The translations under genes were made by a program, and so were the position numbers. Shown here one piece after another: positions 34,430 to 43,494 of a stretch of DNA of 64,000 nt (positions within the stretch are counted from its first letter, which is position 1; each line of letters begins with the position of its first letter). The notes under the pieces were generated by a model. That model did no database searches, was not told where the DNA came from, and saw only the letters and a list, made by a program, of their open reading frames with translations. The DNA is from Micavibrio sp. UBA1850 (lineage in GTDB: Bacteria > Pseudomonadota > Alphaproteobacteria > Micavibrionales > Micavibrionaceae), in contig DDIM01000004.1 of the NCBI GenBank assembly GCA_002338525.1, positions 203,378 to 267,377 of the forward strand. The letters run 5' to 3'.

Positions 34430-34957
34430 CTAGGTCTCAATAGATTTTTTGAACGTGGCAGGAACGCCTGCAACCAAAGCATTGTCAGGGACATTTTCGC
34501 GCACAACAGAGCCTGCGGCGACAATCGCATTCTTACCAATCGTTACGCCGGGTAAAATGGTTGCGCGTGCACCGATCCACGCCCCATCCTTAACAATAAT
34601 AGGCTTAGAATCATGGGGACGCGGCAATGTCTTTATATCATGCACAAGCGAATCAGTTGTCAGCATTGCATAGGGTGAGATAATGACATCATCGCCCAAC
34701 TCAATGCCTGCGCGCGCAATAAGCATGACTCCGTGGTTAAGAGCGCATCGACGCCCAATGCGAATATTATGGTGACCACTAATACGCACAGCACCATAAA
34801 CGCGCAAATAACGCCCGCATTTTTGAACGCTCAACATGATGAGCGCGCGCCGTATAAAGCGCGTGAAATGATCCCATGCATAAAGCCATACAAACATGGC
34901 TTTTTTAACAGGCGGCAAATGGCGAACACGCGTTGTAATTGGATTTTGATTATTCAT
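34430..34957 (-). CDS. Hexapeptide-repeat acyltransferase (WbbJ/LbH type)
   Basis: The 175-residue protein has an N-terminal basic helix and then a left-handed beta-helix built of hexapeptide repeats. Examples are IRIGRRCALNHGVMLIA, IELGDDVIISPYAMLTT, VKDGAWIGARATILPGVTIGKNAIVAAGSVV and the closing VPDNALVAGVPA. These enzymes O-acetylate sugars using acetyl-CoA. It is the last gene of a trio with a sulfotransferase (10 bp upstream) and a methyltransferase, pointing to decoration of a surface glycan. Confidence 0.9.
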   Translation of the reverse strand: MNNQNPITTRVRHLPPVKKAMFVWLYAWDHFTRFIRRALIMLSVQKCGRYLRVYGAVRISGHHNIRIGRRCALNHGVMLIARAGIELGDDVIISPYAMLTTDSLVHDIKTLPRPHDSKPIIVKDGAWIGARATILPGVTIGKNAIVAAGSVVRENVPDNALVAGVPATFKKSIET

Positions 34958-34967
34958 GATATAGACC

Positions 34968-35774
34968 TTATTTAAGCCACCCCGTTAGGTCGCGTTGTAG
35001 AACTTCGGAAAGTGCCTCGATTTCAGGGCGGCATAAGTCATTCAGCCTCTTCCTGAAATCGTCAGGTATGCCGTCAAGATATTCTTTTTTGCCTGATAGG
35101 CGTTTACCCCCAATGGCCTCGTAAGCCTTATGACTTGCGCGCGATATAAGTGTGAATTTAGGGCGCGCCACATTGACCTTTTTGCTGGCAGTATCGGGTA
35201 CAAAATTCTCATCAATGTTTAAAAAACCATAAAGATCTTTGACGGTTTTTGTGGCATCAGCTTTCACCTCATCAAAATAAATAGGAAGTATATTTTCGGA
35301 AGGAACATGCTGATGAAGCCACGCAACATGAGACGAAATAAATCCCGGCTCAACCCACGCACGAAACCAAACGTATGTGTCTAATATGTCTTTGAATTTA
35401 TAATTAATATGTCCCAAACGTTTGACATGCCAATATCCCGAAAAGGCGCGCTCCACTGGGTTTCGCACCCCAAAAGAAAATTTGGCATTCGGATTATGCG
35501 TCAGGATGCGCTCCATGGCCTGAATGGAATTAATATAACTTGGGGTGCAATCAATTTTAATCTGTCCCTTTTGCATTTCGGGATACAAATCCTCGTACCA
35601 CTGAGGGCCTTTGTGAAAATTCACATCGAAATAATTGCTCTCTGAATGGTCGGTCGCACAAATTTGAGGATGCTCTTTAAGGCATTCAAACACCCATGTT
35701 GAGGCCGTTTTCGGCGGGCCAAGATAGAAATAATCAATGATGTGATCTTCGTGATTATCAGGTGTTTTACTCAT
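34968..35774 (-). CDS. PAPS-dependent sulfotransferase
   Basis: The protein has 268 residues. The 5 prime phosphosulfate loop FYLGPPKTASTWVFECLKEHP near the N terminus and the 3 prime phosphate motif RNPVERAFSGYW are both present, with no membrane anchor. It should transfer sulfate from PAPS, most likely to a carbohydrate. The ATG at 35774 is preferred over 35789 because it forms an ATGA stop-start overlap with the methyltransferase gene. Together with the neighbours it suggests a sulfated polysaccharide or glycolipid. Confidence 0.88.
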   Translation of the reverse strand: MSKTPDNHEDHIIDYFYLGPPKTASTWVFECLKEHPQICATDHSESNYFDVNFHKGPQWYEDLYPEMQKGQIKIDCTPSYINSIQAMERILTHNPNAKFSFGVRNPVERAFSGYWHVKRLGHINYKFKDILDTYVWFRAWVEPGFISSHVAWLHQHVPSENILPIYFDEVKADATKTVKDLYGFLNIDENFVPDTASKKVNVARPKFTLISRASHKAYEAIGGKRLSGKKEYLDGIPDDFRKRLNDLCRPEIEALSEVLQRDLTGWLK

Positions 35775-36556
35775 TGCTTTATCCCGCAAATATTTCCAGA
35801 GACACTGTCATAGTGAAAAAATATCTCATGCTCATGTTTTTTAAAAAACTCATCAACGGCCTTTTTAGATCCTGCCCACGCGCCATAGTCATCAACAATC
35901 AAAAAACCGCCCTTCACAAGTTTTGGAAACAAATGCTCCAGCTCGTGTTTTGTTGATTCGTACCAATCGGTATCAAGACGCAGTAACGCGATTTTATCTG
36001 GTAAAATTTGAGGAATAGTGTCTTCAACTTTACCCTTAACGAAATGAATATTGTCAGCAGGGTATCCCGTTTGATCCATAACAGACTGCACAGTTTCTAG
36101 ATCACCAACTGACCAGTCCGTCTTCCCATCTTTTTGATATACTTTGTATAAATCTTCGGCTTTCATATTTGTCGAAAGGCTGAAATCGTCTTTGGTCGGC
36201 GTACTCATCCCCTCGAATGTATCGTATAGATAAAACCCGCGATCAGTGTCTTGATTGTTCACGAGATGCTCTGCCATAATTGCGCTACACCCGCCGCGCC
36301 ACACACCACATTCAACGATATCGCCTTGTATATTATGTTTGGTGATATGATTTAGTGCGTTAAACGACGTGTACAGGCCCTGCCATTTCACCATCGAGTA
36401 GGGGTGATACGTCTTATATAATGCCCGAAAGTCTTGAGGTATCGCGACAGGAAATTTTTCTTTTCCGCGAGGCCGAAAGCGTGAAACTTCAAGACCAAGA
36501 GAACGAAGAAAGTCTCGTACAATAAATCGGAATGTTTTATATGACTGTGCGGACAT
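35771..36556 (-). CDS. TylF/MycF-type SAM-dependent O-methyltransferase
   Basis: This 261-residue protein matches the macrocin-O-methyltransferase family: MVKWQGLYTSFNAL, then GDIVECGVWRGGCSAIMAEHL as the SAM-binding start, FEGMSTPTKDD, LLRLDTDWYESTKHELEHLFPKLVKGGFLIVDDYG and a final Gly-Ile-Lys-Gln. Family members methylate sugar hydroxyls and bind Mg2+ through acidic residues in the DTDWY and VDDYG motifs. Its stop overlaps the sulfotransferase start as ATGA. It is the first gene of the trio. Confidence 0.9.
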   Translation of the reverse strand: MSAQSYKTFRFIVRDFLRSLGLEVSRFRPRGKEKFPVAIPQDFRALYKTYHPYSMVKWQGLYTSFNALNHITKHNIQGDIVECGVWRGGCSAIMAEHLVNNQDTDRGFYLYDTFEGMSTPTKDDFSLSTNMKAEDLYKVYQKDGKTDWSVGDLETVQSVMDQTGYPADNIHFVKGKVEDTIPQILPDKIALLRLDTDWYESTKHELEHLFPKLVKGGFLIVDDYGAWAGSKKAVDEFFKKHEHEIFFHYDSVSGNICGIKQ

Positions 36557-36580
36557 GAGAATATTTCTTTAAATGGAAAG

Positions 36581-36685
36581 CCTGTGAATGATTTTACAGC
36601 TTTTACAGCGCGGTTCAAGTCACATAATCAATAGGATAGGGGTAAGGTAGGGAGGAAGCAAAAGACTATCCCCATGATTCACAGG
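36581..36685. repeat. Inverted repeat bounding the methyltransferase/dnaB intergenic region
   Basis: CCTGTGAAT (36581-36589) and ATTCACAGG (36677-36685) are a perfect 9-bp inverted repeat 87 bp apart, and a nested GGATAG/CTATCC pair (36634-36639, 36666-36671) lies within it. The segment could fold on either strand. It may be an RNA element, an operator pair or chance. Confidence 0.35.
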
Positions 36686-36738
36686 GCATATTTTTTTTTA
36701 CGTACCTCTTTTCATTGTATTCCAAGTAAGGTAAAGCC

Positions 36739-38319
36739 ATGACAATGAACGAAGCATATCCAGATATACCCTTTAATGAAGACTTTGAGCGCGATTACGA
36801 AAGTGAGATCGTACCACAAGACATGCCTGTGCATGCCCACAAAGAAGAAGGTAAGGGCAACGATGACAAAAAGCCCTCGCGCGCGCCTCACAATTTGGAG
36901 GCCGAACAAGGCTTAATTGGGGCATTGCTTCTCGATAATCGCGTTTTAGAGCGCATTTCAGATCTTATCAAACCGGTACATTTTTATGCAGGCGCCCATG
37001 GCCGTATATATGAGGCCATACAAACAATCGTTGAGCGTGGACAAGCCGCCACGCCCGTCACGTTGAAGGGGTATTTTGAAAAAGACCAAGAACTGGACAG
37101 TGTTGGCGGCGCAGAATATCTAGCAGACCTGGCAAGTACAGTCATGAGTCTGACAAATACAGAAAGCTATGCGCAAACAATTTATGACCTTTATTTACGT
37201 CGTGAATTGATTGGTGTTGGTAGTGATATTATCGAAGACGCGCACGCCTTTAACATCGACCAAGAAACAACAGACACGATAGAAAAGGCCGAAGCCCAAC
37301 TTTTCAAACTGGCGGAAAGTGGTGAGTCTAAAGGCGGATTCGTTACCCTTCGCGATTCTGTGGTGACAGCCATTGAAATTGCTGAAAAGGCGTACAACAC
37401 ACAAGGACAAGTAACAGGGGCCACTACAGGTCTTGTCGACATGGACAAAAAGCTTGGGGGGCTTCACCCTTCAGACTTGTTGATTTTGGCTGCGCGTCCT
37501 TCAATGGGTAAAACAGCCCTTGCCGTAAACGTGGCTTTTAATGCTGCAAAGGCCTTTGCCGAATCGGGGGGAAAAGAAGGCGCTGTGACGGCATTCTTCT
37601 CCCTTGAGATGTCACACGACCAGCTCACAACACGTATTTTGGCTGATCAGGCCAGCATATCTGGTGATGCCATTCGTAAGGGTAACCTTAACCAAGATCA
37701 ATTCCGTGATTTTGCCCAAGCCGCCCACGCGCTAAGCCAAATCCCACTATACATTGATGATACACCGGCTCTATCTATTTCGGCTGTGCGGACGCGCTCT
37801 CGTCGTCTAAAACGCCAACATGGCCTTGGACTGATTGTGGTCGACTATCTACAGCTTTTGCGCGGAACAGGTAGTAAACAATCAGAAAGCAACCGTGTGC
37901 AAGAGGTATCGGAAATTACAAGGGGACTAAAAGCGCTGGCAAAGGAGCTTGAAGTTCCCGTGCTCGCCTTGTCCCAGCTATCTCGTACCGTTGAAAGCCG
38001 CGATGATAAACGCCCGATGTTGTCTGACCTTCGTGAATCCGGGTCGATTGAGCAAGATGCCGATGCCGTGATGTTCATCTATCGTGAAGAATACTATCTC
38101 TCACGTGAGGAGCCATCGCAAAAAACAAGCGAGTCGGTTGAAAAGTTTAACGAGCGTTACGAGACATGGTCACGCCGTTTGCAAGATATGGCCAATATTG
38201 CGGAAGTGATTGTTGCAAAACAACGTCACGGTCCTATCGGTCCTGTACGTCTGCAATTTGACTCAAACTATACGAGATTCTCAGACCTTGCTCAAAATTA
38301 CGAGGAAGAGCAATATTAA
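36739..38319 (+). CDS. dnaB: Replicative DNA helicase DnaB
   Basis: The hexameric helicase unwinds DNA at the fork. The 526-residue protein has an acidic N-terminal extension (about 1-50), the DnaB N-terminal domain starting PHNLEAEQGLIGALL, a linker, and the RecA-like ATPase with Walker A ARPSMGKTALAVNVA. FFSLEMSHDQL, VVDYLQLLRG, LSQLSRTVESRDDKRPMLSDLRESGSIEQDAD and KQRHGPIG are the usual signatures. There is no intein. AAGG lies 7 bp before the ATG. It converges with ctaB, 8 bp away. Confidence 0.97.
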   Translation: MTMNEAYPDIPFNEDFERDYESEIVPQDMPVHAHKEEGKGNDDKKPSRAPHNLEAEQGLIGALLLDNRVLERISDLIKPVHFYAGAHGRIYEAIQTIVERGQAATPVTLKGYFEKDQELDSVGGAEYLADLASTVMSLTNTESYAQTIYDLYLRRELIGVGSDIIEDAHAFNIDQETTDTIEKAEAQLFKLAESGESKGGFVTLRDSVVTAIEIAEKAYNTQGQVTGATTGLVDMDKKLGGLHPSDLLILAARPSMGKTALAVNVAFNAAKAFAESGGKEGAVTAFFSLEMSHDQLTTRILADQASISGDAIRKGNLNQDQFRDFAQAAHALSQIPLYIDDTPALSISAVRTRSRRLKRQHGLGLIVVDYLQLLRGTGSKQSESNRVQEVSEITRGLKALAKELEVPVLALSQLSRTVESRDDKRPMLSDLRESGSIEQDADAVMFIYREEYYLSREEPSQKTSESVEKFNERYETWSRRLQDMANIAEVIVAKQRHGPIGPVRLQFDSNYTRFSDLAQNYEEEQY

Positions 38320-38327
38320 GGTCTTTG

Positions 38328-39218
38328 TTAAAGGCTGCTATCCAACATCAATGCGCCAAAAAGCGCAAAAAGATAGAACACAGAATAACCAAACATTTGT
38401 TTGGCTGATTTGTGAGTGTTGTCACGCAATGTCTTAATGGCGCTGACAACAAATAAACCACTCAAAATAATGGCACTGATCCCATAAACAAGGCCAGTAT
38501 AGTCTAATATCCATGGCATAAGCGTTAAAGGGAACAACGCAAGCGTGTAAATGAGCATTTGAATCTTTGTATGAGCCTCGCCTTTTGTGACCGGCATCAT
38601 GGGAATATTGGCGCGTTTGTAATCGTCATTGGCAAACAGAGCCAAAGCCCAAAAATGCGGCGGCGTCCATATAAAAATAATTGCAAAAAGAATAATCGGA
38701 TAAAGTGTGATATCTCCTGTAACAGCCGCCCACCCGATCATAGGGGGAAAGGCTCCCGCAGCACCACCGATGACAATATTCTGGGCGGTCCGTGGTTTTA
38801 GCCATATTGTGTAAATCACAACATAAAAGAAACTTGCAAAGGCCATAATACCGGCGGCCACCCAATTTGTCGCAAGCCCCATCATCATGATAGACACCAA
38901 TGTTGCAAAAATAGAAAAACCAACCGCATTATCCGGTGAAATAATACCCGCTGGCATCGGGCGGTTTTTAGTTCTGTTCATTTTGGCATCGACGTCACGC
39001 TCGTACCACATATTAAACGCCCCCGATGCTCCAGAGCCAAGGGCAAGAGCTGCGATGGCGATAAATATAATAAAGACGTTCATGTCTTCGCGCCCGGGTG
39101 CTACCCAAAGCCCGACAAAACCGCTAAACACAACAAGGGACATCACCTTTGGTTTTAATAACTCAAAGTAATGTGACAAAGTTGGTGTAACTATAGGTGC
39201 GTTGGTAGCGTTATCCAT
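38328..39218 (-). CDS. ctaB: Protoheme IX farnesyltransferase (heme O synthase)
   Basis: This UbiA-superfamily enzyme has 296 residues and about nine membrane spans. It adds a farnesyl group to heme B, giving heme O for cytochrome oxidase. The first Asp-rich motif is NMWYERDVDAKMNRTKNRPMPAG; the second region is NDDYKRANIPMMPVTKGE. It is 40 bp downstream of ilvA, so these two form one unit although the oxidase genes ctaC and ctaD lie just beyond. Confidence 0.95.
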   Translation of the reverse strand: MDNATNAPIVTPTLSHYFELLKPKVMSLVVFSGFVGLWVAPGREDMNVFIIFIAIAALALGSGASGAFNMWYERDVDAKMNRTKNRPMPAGIISPDNAVGFSIFATLVSIMMMGLATNWVAAGIMAFASFFYVVIYTIWLKPRTAQNIVIGGAAGAFPPMIGWAAVTGDITLYPIILFAIIFIWTPPHFWALALFANDDYKRANIPMMPVTKGEAHTKIQMLIYTLALFPLTLMPWILDYTGLVYGISAIILSGLFVVSAIKTLRDNTHKSAKQMFGYSVFYLFALFGALMLDSSL

Positions 39219-39258
39219 AAATATGATTTAACACGCACGCTTCAAAAGAACAAAGAGT

Positions 39259-40815
39259 TTATGACGGTTGTGTCGTGATATTTTTTATGTGCGATACCGC
39301 ACGATCAGATGTTTTTTGCACAGACACTGAGTTGTTCACCAAGCGTTTTACCAACTCGTCTTGTTGTGTTGTATTAAAGCCCATAAGAGCCTGACCCGTT
39401 GATTGTCCCGAATATCGATAGTTAAAATAAGACACGTCCGCAATATCTTGGATACTATTAAGAAGATTGCGAAGCGATCCTGTGGTCTCTTTAAACGCGA
39501 TATTATAAAAGTCAGACTTTTCAACCAGCTTTGGAGAATAAGGAATATTTGAAGCAATGATGTCTTCGTCTCCCGTCACATTCTGGAAAGGGATACCTGC
39601 ATCAGTTAAAGATTTCTCAAGCTCTAAAAAACGCTTTGGTGAGGCGCCCAGACCAATAACCGGGTGGGCAAATTTAGCGTTGTTTTTACCGTATAAAAAA
39701 TCGGTAACATTAATATCAAGCATATGATTGTCTAAAAGAGCCAACAGACCGCCCTTTTTTTCATCAAGCTCAACACGGATATATTGCTTCTTATATGCGC
39801 CAACGGCTGCTGATTCGGCAATAACGCCAAGACGGTTAAAATCTATATTTGCCCCTGACAAAACGGAAACTATATTTTTACCCTCCAGTAAATGTGGTGT
39901 TTCACGCAGATATTTTGCAATACCCGCAGCCCCTATTGCCCCTGATGTCTCAGGCAGCGCACGCAGCAAGCTGTGACATGTTTGTACAGCGGCACTTACT
40001 TCATTATTGGTAACTGTAATAAAATCATCAATATAATCGCGACACAGTTCAAATGTAATGTCCCCAGGCCTCTTTACAGCCGTACCATCACAAAACGTGT
40101 CAACGCGGTTCATTGTAATAGGGCGTCCCGCCTCGATCGAAAGCCCCATAGAATTTTGCCCAACGCATTCAACGCCGATAATTTTGATCTTGGGATAGGC
40201 GTCTTTAAGGCGCATGGCAACGCCTGCCGCCATTCCACCGCCGCCAATTTGTAAAAAGGCATAATCAAAGGCTTTTTGACCTGTATTTTGAGCAATGATT
40301 TCTTGCGCAATTGTTGATTGTCCCGCAATAACATCAATATTGTCGAAAGGATGAATCATAGGTATGCCCGTTGTCTCAACATAAGATGAGGCCTTTTCAA
40401 ATGCATCCGTATAACTTGCACCATAAAGCTCGATTGACGCATGATCGCCTCCCAAACGTTTAACGGCTGTGATTTTCGCGTTAGGTGTTGTCTCGGGCAT
40501 GTAAATCGTTGCGGCTAATCCGAGTTGTCGTGCAGCCATGGCAATACCCTGTGCATGATTTCCAGCAGAGGCTGTCACAACACCTTTTAGATTTGGGTTG
40601 CGTTCGACGGCTGCTTGCATGCCATTGATGCCCCCACGCGCCTTGAATGAGAAAGCGTGTGGCATTTGGTCTTCGCGTTTTGCAAAAATAGAATAAGAAG
40701 GCTGGTCTAAAAACTGAATCTTTTGAAGGGGCGTAATATTTTGTCCCATAGTCGCTGCGATTCTTGCATCAGCTTTAGGGAACTCTTCTTTTAGTTTTTT
40801 CACAACATCACTCAT
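39259..40815 (-). CDS. ilvA: Threonine ammonia-lyase (threonine dehydratase), biosynthetic
   Basis: IlvA converts threonine to 2-oxobutyrate for isoleucine synthesis. The 518 residues include the PLP lysine in FSFKARGG (Lys58), ASAGNHAQGIAMAA, a glycine-rich GGGGMAAGVA loop and, from about residue 335, tandem ACT-like regulatory domains (IRVELDEKKGGLLALLD; NIAFKETTGSLRNLLNSI). Having two ACT-like domains fits the isoleucine-feedback-regulated enzyme. It stands between ctaD (with a terminator) and ctaB, an unusual place. Confidence 0.93.
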   Translation of the reverse strand: MSDVVKKLKEEFPKADARIAATMGQNITPLQKIQFLDQPSYSIFAKREDQMPHAFSFKARGGINGMQAAVERNPNLKGVVTASAGNHAQGIAMAARQLGLAATIYMPETTPNAKITAVKRLGGDHASIELYGASYTDAFEKASSYVETTGIPMIHPFDNIDVIAGQSTIAQEIIAQNTGQKAFDYAFLQIGGGGMAAGVAMRLKDAYPKIKIIGVECVGQNSMGLSIEAGRPITMNRVDTFCDGTAVKRPGDITFELCRDYIDDFITVTNNEVSAAVQTCHSLLRALPETSGAIGAAGIAKYLRETPHLLEGKNIVSVLSGANIDFNRLGVIAESAAVGAYKKQYIRVELDEKKGGLLALLDNHMLDINVTDFLYGKNNAKFAHPVIGLGASPKRFLELEKSLTDAGIPFQNVTGDEDIIASNIPYSPKLVEKSDFYNIAFKETTGSLRNLLNSIQDIADVSYFNYRYSGQSTGQALMGFNTTQQDELVKRLVNNSVSVQKTSDRAVSHIKNITTQPS

Positions 40816-40873
40816 GGTGCGACAGTATCAAAAGTCAAAAATTATGTCAACGAAATTGCAGGGTCTAAAAGAT

Positions 40874-40900
40874 GAAAAAAACCCCGCTAAAAGCGGGGCT
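40874..40900 (-). terminator. Intrinsic terminator of ctaC-ctaD
   Basis: On the minus strand AGCCCCGC and GCGGGG arms around TTTTA form a stable GC-rich stem followed by seven T. It begins 10 bp after the ctaD stop and isolates ctaD from ilvA-ctaB. Confidence 0.9.
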
Positions 40901-40909
40901 AATTGATTG

Positions 40910-42484
40910 TTATTTAATTTTGGGTTGTTGTTCAAACTGATGGAACGGTGGAGGTGAAGATAGCGTCCACTCCAATGTCATAGTTTGAGGTTGAGCATTC
41001 CAAACATTGGCTTCTGCTTTTTTACCAAACAGCAATGTGTAGATGACAACAAAAACAAACCAGATTGTTCCTGCAAATGCGATATATGCACCATAGCTAG
41101 AAATCTCGTTCCAGCCTTGATACGCATCTGGGTAGTCAGGATAGCGGCGAGGCATACCTGCAAGACCTAAGAAATGCTGCGGGAAGAACAAAAGGTTCAC
41201 GCCAATAAATGTTGTCCAGAAATGAACCACACCCATCCATTCAGGGTATTGGCGGCCTGACATTTTACCAATCCAGTAGTAAAATCCTGCAAACAACGCA
41301 AACACCGCACCCAAAGATAAAACATAGTGGAAGTGAGCCACAACGTAGTATGTGTCATGCAATGCTGTATCCATACCTGCATTGGCAAGGACAACCCCTG
41401 TTACACCACCGACGGTGAATAGGAAGATAAATCCAATTGCCCAAAGCATAGGTGTTTTAAACGAAATTGATCCACCCCACATTGTAGCAATCCAAGAGAA
41501 AATCTTCACCCCAGTCGGGATCGCAATAATGAGTGTTGCTGCCGTAAAGTAGGCACGTGTATTAACAGAAATACCCGTGGTGAACATGTGGTGCGCCCAA
41601 ACGATAAAGCCAACAAAACCAATAGCCACCATGGCATATGCCATAGGCACGTATCCAAACACAGGCTTTTTAGAAAATGTTGATACGATGTGCGAGATGA
41701 TACCAAAGGCAGGCAAAATCATAATATACACTTCAGGGTGACCAAAGAACCAGAACAAGTGTTGGTACAAAAGTGGGTCTCCACCGCCTTCAGGACGGAA
41801 GAAGGCTGTATCAAAGTTACGATCAGTCAACAGCATCGTGATTGCGCCACCAAGAACAGGTACAGATAACACAAGCAAGAAACTTGTTACCAACATCGCC
41901 CAGATGAACAATGGCATTTTGTGCAATGTCATGCCCGGAGCACGCATATTCAAAATTGTTGTAATGAAATTAGCAGCCCCAAGAATTGAGCTTGCACCAG
42001 CAAGGTGAAGTGCAAAAATAGCCATATCAACCGACATGCCCGGATGCCCTAACTTATCGGATAGTGGCGGATAAACTGTCCAGCCTGTACCGGCACCTTG
42101 ACCCACAAAAGCAGACCCAACAAGTAGCGCGAAGGCTGGAACAAGAAGCCAGAATGAAATATTATTTAAACGCGGAAAGGCCATGTCAGGCGCACCCACC
42201 ATAAGCGGAATGAACCAGTTACCAAACCCACCAATCAGACCCGGCATAACTACGAAAAACACCATGATAAGGCCGTGCGCCGTGATCCAAACATTCCAGA
42301 TATGTTCTGCGCCAGGTGAGATAAATTGTAGCCCTGGCTCTTGTAGCTCGAGACGCATCATCACAGAAAACGCACCACCGATCAGTCCCGCCATGATCGA
42401 GAAGATGATATAAAGCGTTCCAATATCCTTATGGTTCGTTGAGCAAAACCAGCGTTGGAAAAATCCGGGTTTATGATCAGCCAT
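40910..42484 (-). CDS. ctaD: Cytochrome c oxidase subunit I (aa3 type)
   Basis: The catalytic membrane subunit has 524 residues and twelve spans. It holds the heme and Cu-B ligands: the cross-linked motif HPEVYIMILPAFG, the adjacent pair in WAHHMFTTG, and VVAHFHYVLSLG with the heme a and a3 histidines. The N-terminal KDIGTLY is canonical. It reduces oxygen to water and pumps protons. It follows ctaC by 58 bp and ends at a strong terminator. No subunit III or CtaG gene is seen in this window. Confidence 0.97.
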   Translation of the reverse strand: MADHKPGFFQRWFCSTNHKDIGTLYIIFSIMAGLIGGAFSVMMRLELQEPGLQFISPGAEHIWNVWITAHGLIMVFFVVMPGLIGGFGNWFIPLMVGAPDMAFPRLNNISFWLLVPAFALLVGSAFVGQGAGTGWTVYPPLSDKLGHPGMSVDMAIFALHLAGASSILGAANFITTILNMRAPGMTLHKMPLFIWAMLVTSFLLVLSVPVLGGAITMLLTDRNFDTAFFRPEGGGDPLLYQHLFWFFGHPEVYIMILPAFGIISHIVSTFSKKPVFGYVPMAYAMVAIGFVGFIVWAHHMFTTGISVNTRAYFTAATLIIAIPTGVKIFSWIATMWGGSISFKTPMLWAIGFIFLFTVGGVTGVVLANAGMDTALHDTYYVVAHFHYVLSLGAVFALFAGFYYWIGKMSGRQYPEWMGVVHFWTTFIGVNLLFFPQHFLGLAGMPRRYPDYPDAYQGWNEISSYGAYIAFAGTIWFVFVVIYTLLFGKKAEANVWNAQPQTMTLEWTLSSPPPFHQFEQQPKIK

Positions 42485-42542
42485 GTTTTTAGTCCTTTTT
42501 ATTTATAAATTCTTGTCTTGTTATAAGGGGAGTGGGCGTACC

Positions 42543-43331
42543 TTAAGCGTGTTCTTCTTTTGCTTTGACTAACCACTCTTCAAATTCTTCTTTTGTCACA
42601 GCCTTAATCTCGATAGGCATAAAGGCGTGTTTTGAACCACAAAGTTCAGAACATTGACCGTAATATGTGCCTGGCTTTGTGATGCGAACCCATGTCTCGT
42701 TCAAACGACCAGGAACGGCGTCTGTTTTAATTCCAAAAGACGGCATCGCAAAAGAGTGAAGCACGTCAGCCGCTGTCACAATAATTTGGATATTTGTGTC
42801 AATCGGCAATACAACGACGTTGTCAGTTGAAAGATTACGAAGTTGGCCTTTTTGTGTGTCAATTTCATCATCAGAAACCATGTAAGACAGGAATGACAAA
42901 CCATCGTGATCTGGGTATTCATACCCCCAGTACCATTGGTATCCAGTCACTTTCAATGTCATCTCAGGGTCTTCAACGCGATCCATGTAGTACAACAATT
43001 TAAAAGATGGGAAGGCAATCACGAGCAAAATAAGTGTAGGAATTAACGTCCACATAATTTCAAGCGGCGTATTGTGCGTAACTGTAGAGGGCTCAGGGTT
43101 CGATTTTTCGTTGAACCGGATTACGACATAAATTAGCAGCGCCAAGACGAATAATGCAATGCCTGTAATAATGATCAAAAGCAAGTTGTGTAGATCGTGC
43201 ATGCGCTCTGCAACTGGCGTTACAGCCTCTTGAAAACCAAGCTGGTAAGGCTCTGGGTATTGCGCATATGCTGACCCAATAGTCAGACATGCGAGGAGTA
43301 TGCTTGTAATAATTGTTGTAAATTTTGCCAT
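42543..43331 (-). CDS. ctaC: Cytochrome c oxidase subunit II
   Basis: The 262-residue protein has a signal peptide (to about 23, ending GSAYAQ), two membrane spans, and a periplasmic cupredoxin domain. The Cu-A ligands are visible as VLHSFAMPSFGIK and GQCSELCGSKHAFMP, and YQWYWGYEYPD is the cytochrome c electron entry. No fused cytochrome domain. It starts the ctaC-ctaD unit and is divergent from the leucine leader region. Confidence 0.97.
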   Translation of the reverse strand: MAKFTTIITSILLACLTIGSAYAQYPEPYQLGFQEAVTPVAERMHDLHNLLLIIITGIALFVLALLIYVVIRFNEKSNPEPSTVTHNTPLEIMWTLIPTLILLVIAFPSFKLLYYMDRVEDPEMTLKVTGYQWYWGYEYPDHDGLSFLSYMVSDDEIDTQKGQLRNLSTDNVVVLPIDTNIQIIVTAADVLHSFAMPSFGIKTDAVPGRLNETWVRITKPGTYYGQCSELCGSKHAFMPIEIKAVTKEEFEEWLVKAKEEHA

Positions 43332-43452
43332 GATTTTTTCAAATTCCGCTATTCATTTGTTGTTATTTACACATATAAATAGATGTAAAATACGCGTTAA
43401 TTTATCAGATGTTTATACACATAAACAAGCCCTAATCAAACCGTTTTTAAAA

Positions 43453-43469
43453 ATGAGATTGACTCTCAT
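43453..43469. promoter_or_regulatory. Palindromic operator candidate between ctaC and leuA
   Basis: ATGAG-ATTGACT-CTCAT is a 17-bp interrupted palindrome that overlaps the -35 box of the putative leu promoter. The core resembles Fur-type boxes at about 10 of 14 fixed positions by eye. The regulator is not known. Confidence 0.35.
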
Positions 43470-43488
43470 CATAAGGTTTGGCTAAACT
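43459..43488 (+). promoter_or_regulatory. Candidate promoter of the leu attenuator
   Basis: TTGACT (43459-43464) and TAAACT (43483-43488) are separated by 18 bp. The predicted start point falls at or next to the ATG at 43495, so the leader peptide would be translated from a leaderless transcript. Confidence 0.55.
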
Positions 43489-43494
43489 CTCCAT

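Noticed and set aside
34247..34555. Plus-strand frame covering the SRP RNA promoter and acyltransferase end
   Set aside because: It overlaps a well-supported RNA promoter and a real gene on the minus strand, and has no coding character.
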